Part shown: in pieces, positions 41,023 to 52,541 of the stretch
Layout: each line of letters opens with the position of its first letter
Numbering within the stretch: position 1 is the first letter of the stretch
From: Solirubrobacterales bacterium
GTDB taxonomy: Bacteria; Actinomycetota; Thermoleophilia; Solirubrobacterales; Solirubrobacteraceae
Assembly: GCA_003133565.1 (NCBI GenBank)
Contig: PKYB01000009.1
Span: 1-64,000, forward strand
Length of the DNA stretch: 64,000 nucleotides
Reading direction: 5' to 3'
Notes under the pieces: generated by a model
Told to the model about the DNA's origin: nothing
The model's input: the letters and a program-made list of their open reading frames with translations, nothing else
Databases searched by the model: none
Made by a program: the position numbers and the translations under genes

Positions 41023-42149
41023 AGGCCGTCCGGCCCTCGCTGCGTGCGGTCGGCGACGATCCGCAGGTCAACCTCGGGTAGGACGCGAAGCAGCTCGAAC
41101 GGCAGCGAGGCCGACGACAGGCGCGCCAGCGCGTTGCGAGGCTTTGGTCTCCCCATCAGGATGTAGGTCGTACCACGTTCGCGCGCGACGCGCGCGGCCA
41201 CCTCAGCCACGTTGTCGCCCTCCTCGACCAGAAGGTGGGCGCCGAGGACCGATGCAAGGCGGCGAATCGCCGCAAGCTCGCGATCGCGATCGGGACTGAG
41301 GTTGCTGCCGGGCTTGGCGACGTGAAGCAGGTCGAGCTCGCCCCCAAGACGCTGGGCCGACCGCCACGCACGCCGGATCACCCGTTGCGATGCCGGGGTG
41401 AGCTTGATCAGCGCGAGCAGCCGTTCGGAGAATGCCTGCGGTGCCGCCGTCTCGGCAAGTCGCTCCTCGCGCGCCGGGCCGACGGGCGCCAGTCGCTTGG
41501 CCCCGACCTCCTGCGCGACCTGGCGCAACGCCACCTCGCGCAGCGCCGCGAGGTTCTCGACGCGGAAGAAGTTGTTGAGCGCGGCCTCCACACGATCCTG
41601 CTTGTAGACCTTGCCCGAGCGCAGCCGCTCGATCAGCGCCTGCGGCGTGAGGTCGATCATCACGATCTCATCCGCGGTCGCGAGCACCGCATCGGGGATC
41701 GTCTCGCGCACGCGTGTTCCGGTCAGCTCGGCGACCTGGTCGTTGAGACTCTCGAGGTGCTGAACGTTGACGGTCGAAAAGACGTCGATGCCCGCGGCCA
41801 GCACATCGGCGACGTCCTCCCAACGTTTCGCATGCTCAACCCCGACGGCGTTGGTATGCGCGAGCTCGTCGATCAGGCAGAGCTCCGGCGCGCGCTCGAG
41901 GATCGCCGGGAGATCCATCTCCTCGAGCGTCGTGTCGCGATAGGGGACACGACGCCGCGCCAGGATCTCCAGTCCGCGCGCCTGATATTCGGTTTCGGCC
42001 CGGCCGTGGGTCTCGAGGAAGCCAATCACCACGTCGCGTCCGCTCTCGGCCTCAGCCTGACCCTCCAACAGCATCCGGTAGGTCTTGCCGACACCGGCGG
42101 CCATACCCAGGAAAACGCGATGCGATCCCCGTCGCGGCGACTCGCTCAC
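41019..42149 (-). CDS. KdpD N-terminal half (KdpD ATP-binding domain + USP domain), no kinase domain
   Basis: HRVFLGMAAGVGKTYRMLLEGQ, LIDELAHTNAVGVEHAKRWEDV, DVFSTVNVQHLESLNDQV; ends after USP domain. Confidence 0.93.
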   Translation of the reverse strand: MSESPRRGSHRVFLGMAAGVGKTYRMLLEGQAEAESGRDVVIGFLETHGRAETEYQARGLEILARRRVPYRDTTLEEMDLPAILERAPELCLIDELAHTNAVGVEHAKRWEDVADVLAAGIDVFSTVNVQHLESLNDQVAELTGTRVRETIPDAVLATADEIVMIDLTPQALIERLRSGKVYKQDRVEAALNNFFRVENLAALREVALRQVAQEVGAKRLAPVGPAREERLAETAAPQAFSERLLALIKLTPASQRVIRRAWRSAQRLGGELDLLHVAKPGSNLSPDRDRELAAIRRLASVLGAHLLVEEGDNVAEVAARVARERGTTYILMGRPKPRNALARLSSASLPFELLRVLPEVDLRIVADRTQRGPDGL

Positions 42150-42185
42150 TGCTGCTCCGAGGCTCAGCAGCCCCGAGGGCGGGGG

Positions 42186-44264
<2,079 letters not shown>

Positions 44265-44978
44265 CTAGCGACCCCCGTTGCCGATGGCGTCAAGCGCGAG
44301 GTTGAGCTCGAGCACGTCGACACCTGGCTCGCCGAGGAAGCCGAGGCTGCGAGCGGTCGTGTACTTCGCGACGAACCGATCGACGGTTGCGAGCGAGAGG
44401 TGGCGCACCGCGGCCACGCGGTAGGCCTGAATCTTGGCGTTCGCGACCGAAATGTCAGGGTCGATACCCGAGGCTGAGGTGTCGACGCCATCGACCGGGA
44501 TCTGTGAAGCCTTGGTGATGTGGGGGTCGTAGAGCGTGTCTGACGCGCTGAAGCCCTTGCTGTCGCAGGTCGTGTAGGGGACGCTCGAGTTCATACACAG
44601 GTAGGTCGTGATGTTGCCCTGGAGCGCCGCGAGCGTGACCGTGCTGTTCGGGCCGTAGTCAGCGAACTCGGTGTACTCGGCGTTGTCAGCCGGGTCGGTC
44701 CCTGACGGGCGCGTCTGGAAGTACTTGGGGTCGGGCTGTGTCACCGGCGAGCCCTTGCTCATCTCGACCTTGCCGTTCGCTCCGATGACGTTCTCGTAGA
44801 ACTGCTGGCCGATCAACGCGGAGCCGACGACCTTGCCGTCGCGCTTGATCAGCGAGCCGTCGGCCTTCCCCGGGAAAATCACCTGGCTGACGCCGGTGAC
44901 AACCATCGGGTAGCCGAAGCCGAACAGGACCGTGAGGACGACCATCGCGACAAATGCTCTGAGGGCCTCGCGCGCCAT
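44265..44978 (-). CDS. kdpC: K+-transporting ATPase subunit KdpC
   Basis: Single N-terminal TM; FYENVIGANGKVEMSKGSPVTQPDPKYFQTRPSGTDP, C-terminal LGFLGEPGVDVLELNLALD. Confidence 0.95.
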   Translation of the reverse strand: MAREALRAFVAMVVLTVLFGFGYPMVVTGVSQVIFPGKADGSLIKRDGKVVGSALIGQQFYENVIGANGKVEMSKGSPVTQPDPKYFQTRPSGTDPADNAEYTEFADYGPNSTVTLAALQGNITTYLCMNSSVPYTTCDSKGFSASDTLYDPHITKASQIPVDGVDTSASGIDPDISVANAKIQAYRVAAVRHLSLATVDRFVAKYTTARSLGFLGEPGVDVLELNLALDAIGNGGR

Positions 44979-46753
44979 CAGCTGTAGAGGTGTCCGGTCA
45001 GGGCTTGGACGATCGGACCGAGCAGGAGAGCGGGGAAGAAGGTGAGCGCTCCGACGAGGACGATCACGCCGATCAGCAGTACGACAAACGTCCCGTTGTC
45101 GGTGCGCATCGTGCCGAGGCCAACCGGGCTCACGCGCTTACCGGCAAGGACGCCACCAATCGCGAGCGCGAAGAGGATCGGCGCGTAGCGCGCGAGCAGC
45201 ATCACACCGCCACCCAGCAGATCGGCAAACGTGACGCCCGCGGAGTGGAGGTTGCCGACGTTCGGGTTGTTGTAGCCGTCGTAGCCGGCGAAGGCTGAGC
45301 CGTTGTTGTTGGACTGCGAGAGATAGGCGTAGAAGCTCTCGGAGAAGGCCTGCGGTCCGCCCGCGGCCAGCGAGGGAATGGACGCTCGTCCGGCAGAGCT
45401 CGCCACCGCCAGCGCGGTCGCGAAAAGCGCAGTCAGCGGCGTGATCAACAGGCCGATCGCGACAAGCTTGATCTCCTTCGCCTCGATCTTCTTGCCGAGG
45501 TATTCCGGCGTTCGCCCGACCATCAGGCCGCCGATGAAGACGGCGAGAATCACGTACATGAGGATCGAGTACATGCCCGTGCCGACGCCGCCCCAGATCA
45601 CCTCGCTCGCCGAGAGGTTGGCGAACGGGACGGCTCCGCCGAGACCTGTGTAGGACTCGAGCGCGCTGTTGACCGAGCCGTTGGAGGTCGCGGTCGTGGA
45701 GACGTCGAAGAGCACTGAGTCGGCGATGCCGAAGCGCTGTTCCTTGCCCTCGAGGTTGCCGCCGGTCGAGTCGGCGATCACCTGCGTGTGTAGCCCAGCG
45801 GCGTGCTGGGCGGGTGATCCATGCGCCTCGGCCGCGTAGGCGACGGTGACGCCGCCGAACCACATCACGAACATGGTCGTGAAGATCGCCAGGGCCTGGC
45901 GGCGCGAGCCAACCATCCGGCCATACATCCAGACCAGCGAGGCCGGGAGGATCAGGACCATGAAGACAATGAAGAAGTTCGTGAAGCCGTTCGGATTCTC
46001 GAACGGGTGCGAGGCGTTGACGTCAAAGAAGCCGCCGCCGTTGCTCCCGAGGTCCTTGATCGCCTCCATCGACGCGACGGGACCCTGAGCGATCGTCTGC
46101 GCAATGCCGCTGATTCCGTCCACCGAGGTGTAGTGCGAGAGGTTCTGCAGCACGCCCTGCGAAACGAGGACCAGCGCGGCGATGAACGACATCGGCAGCA
46201 GCACGTAGAGGATCGTGCGGGTAACGTCGGCGTAGAAGTTGCCGAGGTTCTTGCCGCTGCGACCGGCGATGCCGCGGATCATCGCGACGGCGACGGCGAT
46301 ACCTACGGCGGAGGAGCAGAACTGCTGCACCGTCAGCCCGAGCATCTGGCTGACGTAGGTCATCGTGTCCTCGCCGCTGTAGTACTGCCAGTTCGTGTTG
46401 GTGAGGAACGAGGAGACGGTGTTGAACGTGACGTTCCATGGGGCCGAGTAGAACTTCACCCCGCCGTAGTTGTTCCAGGGATCGAGCGTCTGGGTGCGCA
46501 GGATCAGGTAGAGGATCAGCCAGCCCGCAAGCGAGAAGAGGAGGAGGCTCTTCGCATAGGACTTCCAGTCCTGTTCGCGCTTAGCATCGACGCCGAAGGC
46601 GCGATAGAGCCCCCGCTCGAACCAGCCGAAAACCGGCGTGAGGAAGACGCGCTCGCCCATGTAGACCTTGGCGAGGTAGCCACCAACGATCGGCGACAAA
46701 CCGATCAGCAGAGCGCAGAAGATGACGATCTGCAGCCAGCCGTTGACGGTCAT
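44978..46753 (-). CDS. kdpA: K+-transporting ATPase subunit KdpA
   Basis: SFLTNTNWQYYSGE, DLGSNGGGFFDVNASHPFENPNGFTNF, multi-TM. Confidence 0.97.
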   Translation of the reverse strand: MTVNGWLQIVIFCALLIGLSPIVGGYLAKVYMGERVFLTPVFGWFERGLYRAFGVDAKREQDWKSYAKSLLLFSLAGWLILYLILRTQTLDPWNNYGGVKFYSAPWNVTFNTVSSFLTNTNWQYYSGEDTMTYVSQMLGLTVQQFCSSAVGIAVAVAMIRGIAGRSGKNLGNFYADVTRTILYVLLPMSFIAALVLVSQGVLQNLSHYTSVDGISGIAQTIAQGPVASMEAIKDLGSNGGGFFDVNASHPFENPNGFTNFFIVFMVLILPASLVWMYGRMVGSRRQALAIFTTMFVMWFGGVTVAYAAEAHGSPAQHAAGLHTQVIADSTGGNLEGKEQRFGIADSVLFDVSTTATSNGSVNSALESYTGLGGAVPFANLSASEVIWGGVGTGMYSILMYVILAVFIGGLMVGRTPEYLGKKIEAKEIKLVAIGLLITPLTALFATALAVASSAGRASIPSLAAGGPQAFSESFYAYLSQSNNNGSAFAGYDGYNNPNVGNLHSAGVTFADLLGGGVMLLARYAPILFALAIGGVLAGKRVSPVGLGTMRTDNGTFVVLLIGVIVLVGALTFFPALLLGPIVQALTGHLYS

Positions 46754-46762
46754 TTCGCCTTC

Positions 46763-46873
46763 CTAGAACTTCTCGCCGCGAAGCAGGGCGTAGAGGAGGT
46801 AGGCGGAGATCAGTACCGAGACGATGAGCCCAAAGAGGTCCGCGGCGCCCATGAAGGCAAGCGGCGGAGTCAT
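46763..46873 (-). CDS. kdpF: KdpF-like small membrane protein (36 aa; 29 aa if internal ATG at 46852 used)
   Basis: Manual translation: MTPPLAFMGAADLFGLIVSVLISAYLLYALLRGEKF*; single TM and RGEKF tail typical of KdpF; directly upstream of kdpA. Below ORF-track length cutoff. Confidence 0.85.
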   Translation of the reverse strand: MTPPLAFMGAADLFGLIVSVLISAYLLYALLRGEKF

Positions 46874-46953
46874 ACGCGGTCGATGCCCTCGATCAGCAGG
46901 TAGAGGATCGCGAAAGCGACGATGGCAAGGACTACGGCGAGGAGATCATTCAT
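46870..46953 (-). CDS. Second tiny membrane protein upstream of kdpF (27 aa)
   Basis: Manual translation: MNDLLAVVLAIVAFAILYLLIEGIDRV*; TGA overlaps kdpF ATG (ATGA). Confidence 0.7.
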   Translation of the reverse strand: MNDLLAVVLAIVAFAILYLLIEGIDRV

Positions 46954-46975
46954 CCCAGCGAGCGTAGGACCAGCA

Positions 46976-46994
46976 GCATCAAGGCCGCATCAAG
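46976..46994 (-). promoter_or_regulatory. Direct repeat CTTGATGC-GGC-CTTGATGC upstream of kdp operon (candidate response-regulator operator)
   Basis: Two identical 8-mers with 11-bp period, 23-41 bp upstream of the first kdp ORF. Confidence 0.4.
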
Positions 46995-47106
46995 ATCCGT
47001 GCACCCGGCATGGAGATTTCATAAAGGTCCGCTAAGCGCTTCAGCGGCGTCAATCGGCCGCGCGCGCGTCCCGCCGGCAGCGCACGCTCGCTAGCCTGGG
47101 CGCAGC

Positions 47107-47346
47107 GTGCGTCGAGCATTTGCCATCGCGGTCCCAGTCGTCTGCGGGCTCGCCGGCTTCCTCATCCTGGAGGAAAACACAAGCAATGCGCTCGCCGCGG
47201 TAGGCGGCGTTCTGCTCGGCGGTGCGCTGATCGTGGCGCTCGGCGTGATGATGATCCGCCTCGTGCCGCGCAGCGAATCGGACCGCGAGCGCGAGGCGAA
47301 GGCGCGCGAGGAGTTCGATCGCACCGGGCGCTGGCCGGGGGAGTGA
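47107..47346 (+). CDS. Hypothetical small membrane protein
   Basis: Two TM segments and charged tail in a 79-aa ORF. Confidence 0.7.
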   Translation: MRRAFAIAVPVVCGLAGFLILEENTSNALAAVGGVLLGGALIVALGVMMIRLVPRSESDREREAKAREEFDRTGRWPGE

Positions 47347-47354
47347 GGCGCGCC

Positions 47355-47783
47355 CTAGCGACCCTCAGTCCAGGGTCCGACCCCGCCGATGTACTCGACG
47401 GTGATCCGCGAGACGACTCCTTGTGGCGGATCGGGCATCGGGGGAAAGATCACCTCCGGCCCGAGGTAGGTGTGGGCGAGGCGCTGCAGGAGCTCTGGCG
47501 CGCCACCCTCCTGCAGTCGCGCCGTGCCACGGATCACGAGGTACTCGTTCAGCCCGATCTCGTTGGTCGTCGGGGATTGCAACGAGAGCGCGACACGGGG
47601 ATCGCGCGCGATCCGTCGCAGCTTTGGCTGGTCTTTGTCGAGGTGGCCGGCAACGATCTCATCGCCTTCGAGTCCGACCCAGATCAATGTGATGCGCGGA
47701 CTGCCATCGGCGGCCAGCGTGACGAGGTGAGCCAGCGTCTCGGTTTCGATGAGCGCGCGGGCGCTCGGTGGTAGTTGAGTCAT
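47355..47783 (-). CDS. PPOX class (F420-dependent-type) oxidoreductase
   Basis: LIETETLAHLVTLAADGSPRITLIWVGLEGDEIVAGHLDKDQPKLRRIARDPRVALSL. Confidence 0.88.
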   Translation of the reverse strand: MTQLPPSARALIETETLAHLVTLAADGSPRITLIWVGLEGDEIVAGHLDKDQPKLRRIARDPRVALSLQSPTTNEIGLNEYLVIRGTARLQEGGAPELLQRLAHTYLGPEVIFPPMPDPPQGVVSRITVEYIGGVGPWTEGR

Positions 47784-48755
47784 TCACTTCTCCTTGATGG
47801 CGCGCGCCGCGGACGCGAGCGCAGCGGACGCTGGCTGGGAGGTGTAGTTGAGCTCGCGTCGAGCGAGGCTGTCATCAAAGCGCATCGGCCAGCGGCCGAC
47901 GCGCACCTCGTCGAGTATCAGCAGTGAGGGCTCACGCCGTGCGACTCGCAGGGCGAGATCGCTGACGCGCGCGCTGGCGTAGACGATCGTCCAGGGAATC
48001 GGCAGCGCCGGCGCCGGGCGGCCGACGGCGGTGGCAATCGCCGCAAACACCTCGCGCATCGCGAGGTTCTCACCGCCGAGCAGGTAGCGCTGTCCCGCGC
48101 GGCCGCGTTCGAAAGCCAGCAGCTGACCACGGGCGACGTCCTCGACGGCGACGATGTTGAGCGCGCTGCGAGCGAGGTACGCGCGTGCGCGACCGTTTGC
48201 GACGTCGGCGACCATCTTTCCGGTCGGCGTCGGCCGGCGATCACCGGGCCCGATCGGCGTGGTCGGGTTCACGACGACGACGTCGCCGCCGGCTGCCGCG
48301 GCGCGCAGCGCGATCTCCTCCCCGGCGAGCTTGGTTTGCTTGTAGGGCACGCGGCGCTCCCATGCGGCGGGGTGGTCGGCTTCGGTCGCCGCCCGACCGG
48401 CGACCGGACCACACGTTGCGCATGAGCTCGTGTGCACGACTCGCCGCCTGCGCGGACCACTCAGCGCGGCCTCGAGAACGGTCCGCGTGCCCTCGACGTT
48501 GATCGCATGCATAGCGCCGGCGTCGGCGCGGGAGTAGCTGTAGAGCGCTGCGAGGTGGAAAACCGCGTCGCAATCCCCAAGCGCACGTGCGACGGCGTCG
48601 CGGTCGCAGATGTCGCCGAGGACGAAATCATCGCTCGGGTCGGTCGCGTGGGGGAGGTGGCGGTCAAATCCGCGCACCTCTGCGCCGCCGGCGAGAAGGG
48701 CCTTCACGACATGCGCGCCGATGAAGCCTGCAGCGCCCGTGACGAGCGCCTTCAT
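47784..48755 (-). CDS. NAD-dependent epimerase/dehydratase
   Basis: MKALVTGAAGFIGAHVVKALLAGGAEVRGFDR; YKQTKLAGEE active-site region. Confidence 0.9.
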   Translation of the reverse strand: MKALVTGAAGFIGAHVVKALLAGGAEVRGFDRHLPHATDPSDDFVLGDICDRDAVARALGDCDAVFHLAALYSYSRADAGAMHAINVEGTRTVLEAALSGPRRRRVVHTSSCATCGPVAGRAATEADHPAAWERRVPYKQTKLAGEEIALRAAAAGGDVVVVNPTTPIGPGDRRPTPTGKMVADVANGRARAYLARSALNIVAVEDVARGQLLAFERGRAGQRYLLGGENLAMREVFAAIATAVGRPAPALPIPWTIVYASARVSDLALRVARREPSLLILDEVRVGRWPMRFDDSLARRELNYTSQPASAALASAARAIKEK

Positions 48756-50149
48756 CGCGAACGGGCGCGAGCACTCCCGCGAGCCATCTGCCAAGCAAGC
48801 CCGGCGAACGCGCGTGGCAGGCGCTCGGTACGGGCGAGGACGTCATCGAGTGCCGCCGCGAAGCGGTGGATGTCCTCCTCCTCGATGATCAGTGGCGGCA
48901 GCGCCTTGACGACGTTCATCCGGTGCCCGGCCACCTGGCAGAAGATGCGGTGGCGGCGGAACAGCGGCACGGTCAGCAGCTGAGCAGCGAGACCTGGCTG
49001 TCGCCGCTCGACCCCTTCCCAAACCCGCCGGTTCGCACCGCGTGGTGGTGCCCCAAGCTCAATCGCCCACATCAGCCCGAGGCCTCGCACCTCGCGCACG
49101 ATCGCGTAACGCTCGACGAGCGGCTGGGTCAGCTCGAGCAGCAACGCTCCCATGCGCTCCGCGCGCTCGACCAGTCCCTCATTGTCGATGACTCGTAGCG
49201 TCGCGAGGCCGGCCGCAGCTGCGAGGTCGTTGCCGCCAAACGTCGAGCCGTGCCGTACGCCGCGCTCCATCGCGTCAAAGACGCGATCGCGCACCTGACT
49301 CGAGATGAGCAGGGCGCCAACCGGCACGAAGCCTCCCGAGAGGACCTTCGCCAGGCAGATCATGTCGGGATCGAGTCCCCAGTGCTCGAGCGCGAGGAAG
49401 CGGCCTGTGCGGCCGAGGCCGCTCTGCACCTCGTCACAGACGAAGAGCGCGCCGCTCGCGCGGCAAGCCGCCTGCGCCGCGCCGAGGTACTGGGGCGGCG
49501 GCAGGTTCACGCCCTTGCCCTGGATGGGCTCAACGATGAAAGCGGCGACGTCGCCGCTCGCGAGCTCGCGTTCGAGGCTCGGAAGATCCCCAAACGGAAC
49601 CGCGCTGCAATCGGCCAACAGCGGCCCAAAGCCGTCGCGGAACTCAGCGTTGCCGTTGAGCGAGAGCGAGCCGAGGGTCAGCCCGTGAAACGCGTGCTCG
49701 GCGTAGATGATGCGCGGGCGTCCTGTCGCGGCGCGCGCGAGCTTGATCGCCGCCTCAACCGCCTCGGTGCCGCTGTTCGCGGTGACCATCGCCGTGATCC
49801 GACTCGGTGCGCGCGTGACGAGCTGCTCGGCCAAGACGCCGGTGAGCACGCTCACGCCGAGTTGGGGCAGGTTGGCGCTCTGGGCATCGAGCGCCTCTTT
49901 CATGCCTGCGCGAACGTCAGGGTGGTTGCGCCCGAGGGCGAAGACGCCGTAGCCGGAGAGCAGATCGAGGTAGCGCTCGCCGTGCTCGTCGATCAGGTAG
50001 GAGCCCTCGCCGCGCTGCCAGTTGCGGTCGACGCCGAGGGTGCGAACGATCCGACCCAGCTGGGGGTTGAGATAGCGGTCGTTGAGCGAGAGCGCATCGT
50101 TCGCCCGGGTCTCGAGGATCTCCGCTATCGGCGGTGGAACGTCGGTCAT
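48752..50149 (-). CDS. Class III (PLP) aminotransferase
   Basis: YLDLLSGYGVFALGRNHPDV, NSGTEAVEAAIKLARAATGR, LFVCDEVQSGLGRTG, LAKVLSGGFVPVGALL. Confidence 0.92.
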   Translation of the reverse strand: MTDVPPPIAEILETRANDALSLNDRYLNPQLGRIVRTLGVDRNWQRGEGSYLIDEHGERYLDLLSGYGVFALGRNHPDVRAGMKEALDAQSANLPQLGVSVLTGVLAEQLVTRAPSRITAMVTANSGTEAVEAAIKLARAATGRPRIIYAEHAFHGLTLGSLSLNGNAEFRDGFGPLLADCSAVPFGDLPSLERELASGDVAAFIVEPIQGKGVNLPPPQYLGAAQAACRASGALFVCDEVQSGLGRTGRFLALEHWGLDPDMICLAKVLSGGFVPVGALLISSQVRDRVFDAMERGVRHGSTFGGNDLAAAAGLATLRVIDNEGLVERAERMGALLLELTQPLVERYAIVREVRGLGLMWAIELGAPPRGANRRVWEGVERRQPGLAAQLLTVPLFRRHRIFCQVAGHRMNVVKALPPLIIEEEDIHRFAAALDDVLARTERLPRAFAGLAWQMARGSARARSR

Positions 50150-50169
50150 CGTTGAAGCCTACGTGGCGC

Positions 50170-50199
50170 TTGCCGCGTCGCTAGTTGTGGTGCTACACT
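50170..50199 (+). promoter_or_regulatory. Candidate lon promoter (TTGCCG - 18 nt - TACACT, TG-extended -10)
   Basis: Matches to -35/-10 consensus at acceptable spacing, upstream of lon. Confidence 0.35.
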
Positions 50200-50221
50200 T
50201 ACTTCTCCTTCGTAAGCAAGT
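50197..50221. promoter_or_regulatory. Dyad ACTTACTT-N9-AAGCAAGT overlapping the lon -10 and start region
   Basis: Inverted repeat matching at 7/8 positions per arm. Confidence 0.4.
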
Positions 50222-52531
50222 ATGGAGTTGATACGCATGACGTCGCTAAGGCTAGTCCCACTGGATGAGATGGTGATTTTCCCCGGCATGAGTGTCACGC
50301 TGGCGGTTTCCGTCGCTGACGACGAGCGCGTAGTGCTCGTGCCGCGCCGCGAACAGGAATTCGCCGAGGTCGGCGTCATCGCCGCGGTTACAGATCGCGT
50401 CAAGCTGCCCGGCGGAGGACAGGCTGTAGCTGTCAACGCCGAGCATCGCGCACTGATCGGGGCGGCCCACACGGGCCCCGACGGCGACCTCTATGTCGAG
50501 GTCGACGAGCGGCCCGACACAGTGCCAGTCGATGGTCGCACACGTGAGCTCCAGCGCGAGTACCGCGCCGTTGTCGAGGAGATCCTCGAGCTGCGCGGCG
50601 CCGATCGGCGCATTTCGGAATGGCTGCGCGCGATCAGCGAACCGGGGGCGCTGGCCGATTCCTGCGGCTACAGCCCGGACCTTGACTACGACCAGCGGAT
50701 CAGCTTGCTGCGCACGATCGATGTGACTGAGCGCCTCGAGCTGGCCCTGTCGCTCCAGCGCGAACGCCTCGCAGAGTTCCAGATCCGTAAGCGGATAAGC
50801 GAGGACGTCCAGGAGGGTGCCGAGAAGCAGCAGCGCGAGTACTTCCTGCGCAAGCAGATGGACTCGATTCGCAAAGAGCTCGGCGAGGACGACGCATCAG
50901 TCGTTGAGGAGTACCGCACCAAGATCGAGGACGCAGGGATGCCCGAGGAGGCACACAAGCAGGCGCTCAAGGAGCTCTCGCGTCTCGAGCGCATGGGTGA
51001 GCAGTCGGGCGAGGCGAGCATGATCCGCGGCTATCTCGACTGGCTGATCGCGGTGCCTTGGAGCAAGCGTTCTGAGGAGCATCTCGACCCCGTCTCGGCG
51101 CGCGAGGTGCTCGATGCTGACCACGCCGGCCTCGAGGACGTCAAGGACCGTGTGACCGAGTATCTGGCGGTGCGCAAGCTGCGCCAGGATCGCGGTATCG
51201 AAGCCGACCCACGCTCCGGTGCGATCCTCACGTTGATCGGACCGCCGGGCACGGGCAAGACCTCGATCGGCGAATCGATCGCGCGCGCCACAGGCCGTGA
51301 GTTCGTCCGCATGTCGTTGGGCGGCGTCCGTGACGAGGCTGAGATCCGCGGTCACCGGCGTACCTACATCGGGGCTTTGCCTGGCCGCTTGGTGCGGGCG
51401 CTTCGCGACGCCGGAACGATGAACCCGGTGATCCTGCTCGATGAGGTCGACAAGGTCGGCGCGGATTGGCGCGGCGACCCGAGTTCGGCGCTGCTCGAGG
51501 TGCTGGATCCGGCGCAGAATCACAGCTTCCGCGATCACTACCTCGACGTCCAGCTCGACCTGAGCCAGGTGCTTTTCATCGCGACGGGCAACCAGTCGGA
51601 CACGATTCCCGGCCCGTTGCTTGACCGCATGGAGGTCATCCGCTTCGACGGCTACACCAGCGAGGAGAAGCTAGCCATCGCCAAGGGCTACCTGCTGCCG
51701 CGTCAGCGCGACCGCAACGGCCTGTTGCCCGACGAGGTGACGATCTCCGACGCGGTACTGGCGACGATCATCGCCGAGTACACACGAGAGGCAGGCGTGC
51801 GCAACCTCGAGCGCGAGCTCGGCAAGGTGCTGCGCAAGACAGCCACCCAGATCGCGTCGAGCGAGCCCAAGGGACCCGTGGAGATCGACATCGACATGGT
51901 GCGCGACGCGCTGGGACGCCAGAAGTTCTTTCAGGAATCGGCGGTGCGAACCGCTGTGCCCGGCGTGGCGACCGGCCTCGCGGTGACCGGAGCGGGCGGC
52001 GACGTCCTCTTCGTCGAGGCGACGACGATGAAGTCGCAGTCCTCGACGGGGAGCGCACTCGAGCTCACCGGTCAACTGGGTGATGTGATGAAGGAGTCGG
52101 CGCGCATCGCGCTCTCCTACGCCCGCGGCCATGCGGCGGAGCTCGGGATCTCCGAGGATGCATTCGAGAACCATGAGGTTCACATCCACGTCCCGGCTGG
52201 TGCGATCCCCAAGGACGGTCCGAGCGCCGGCGTAACGATGCTGACGGCGCTGGTGTCGTTGCTCACCGGACGCCCGGTCAAGCACACCGTCGGCATGACT
52301 GGCGAGATCACTCTGCAAGGACGGGTACTGCCAATCGGCGGCCTAAAGCAGAAGGCGTTGGCTGCCTACGCGGCTGGCCTCACCGACGTCGTGATGCCCG
52401 AGCGCAACCGCGGCGACCTCGACAAGATCCCTAGCGAGGTGCGTGAGCACATCACGTTCCATCCGGTGATGACCATCGCCGAGGTACTCGACCTCGCGCT
52501 GGAGCCGGTGCGTGATGTCGCGCTGTCATAG
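50222..52531 (+). CDS. lon: ATP-dependent protease Lon
   Basis: GPPGTGKTSIGESIARATGREFVRMSLGGVRDEAEIRGHRRTYIGALPGR, catalytic PKDGPSAGVTM. Start 50222 or 50237. Confidence 0.97.
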   Translation: MELIRMTSLRLVPLDEMVIFPGMSVTLAVSVADDERVVLVPRREQEFAEVGVIAAVTDRVKLPGGGQAVAVNAEHRALIGAAHTGPDGDLYVEVDERPDTVPVDGRTRELQREYRAVVEEILELRGADRRISEWLRAISEPGALADSCGYSPDLDYDQRISLLRTIDVTERLELALSLQRERLAEFQIRKRISEDVQEGAEKQQREYFLRKQMDSIRKELGEDDASVVEEYRTKIEDAGMPEEAHKQALKELSRLERMGEQSGEASMIRGYLDWLIAVPWSKRSEEHLDPVSAREVLDADHAGLEDVKDRVTEYLAVRKLRQDRGIEADPRSGAILTLIGPPGTGKTSIGESIARATGREFVRMSLGGVRDEAEIRGHRRTYIGALPGRLVRALRDAGTMNPVILLDEVDKVGADWRGDPSSALLEVLDPAQNHSFRDHYLDVQLDLSQVLFIATGNQSDTIPGPLLDRMEVIRFDGYTSEEKLAIAKGYLLPRQRDRNGLLPDEVTISDAVLATIIAEYTREAGVRNLERELGKVLRKTATQIASSEPKGPVEIDIDMVRDALGRQKFFQESAVRTAVPGVATGLAVTGAGGDVLFVEATTMKSQSSTGSALELTGQLGDVMKESARIALSYARGHAAELGISEDAFENHEVHIHVPAGAIPKDGPSAGVTMLTALVSLLTGRPVKHTVGMTGEITLQGRVLPIGGLKQKALAAYAAGLTDVVMPERNRGDLDKIPSEVREHITFHPVMTIAEVLDLALEPVRDVALS

Positions 52532-52541
52532 AGGTGACCCG

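Noticed and set aside
45821-46903. 360-aa plus-strand ORF opposite kdpA
   Set aside because: Antisense to kdpA and would cover the kdpF region; composition is spurious.
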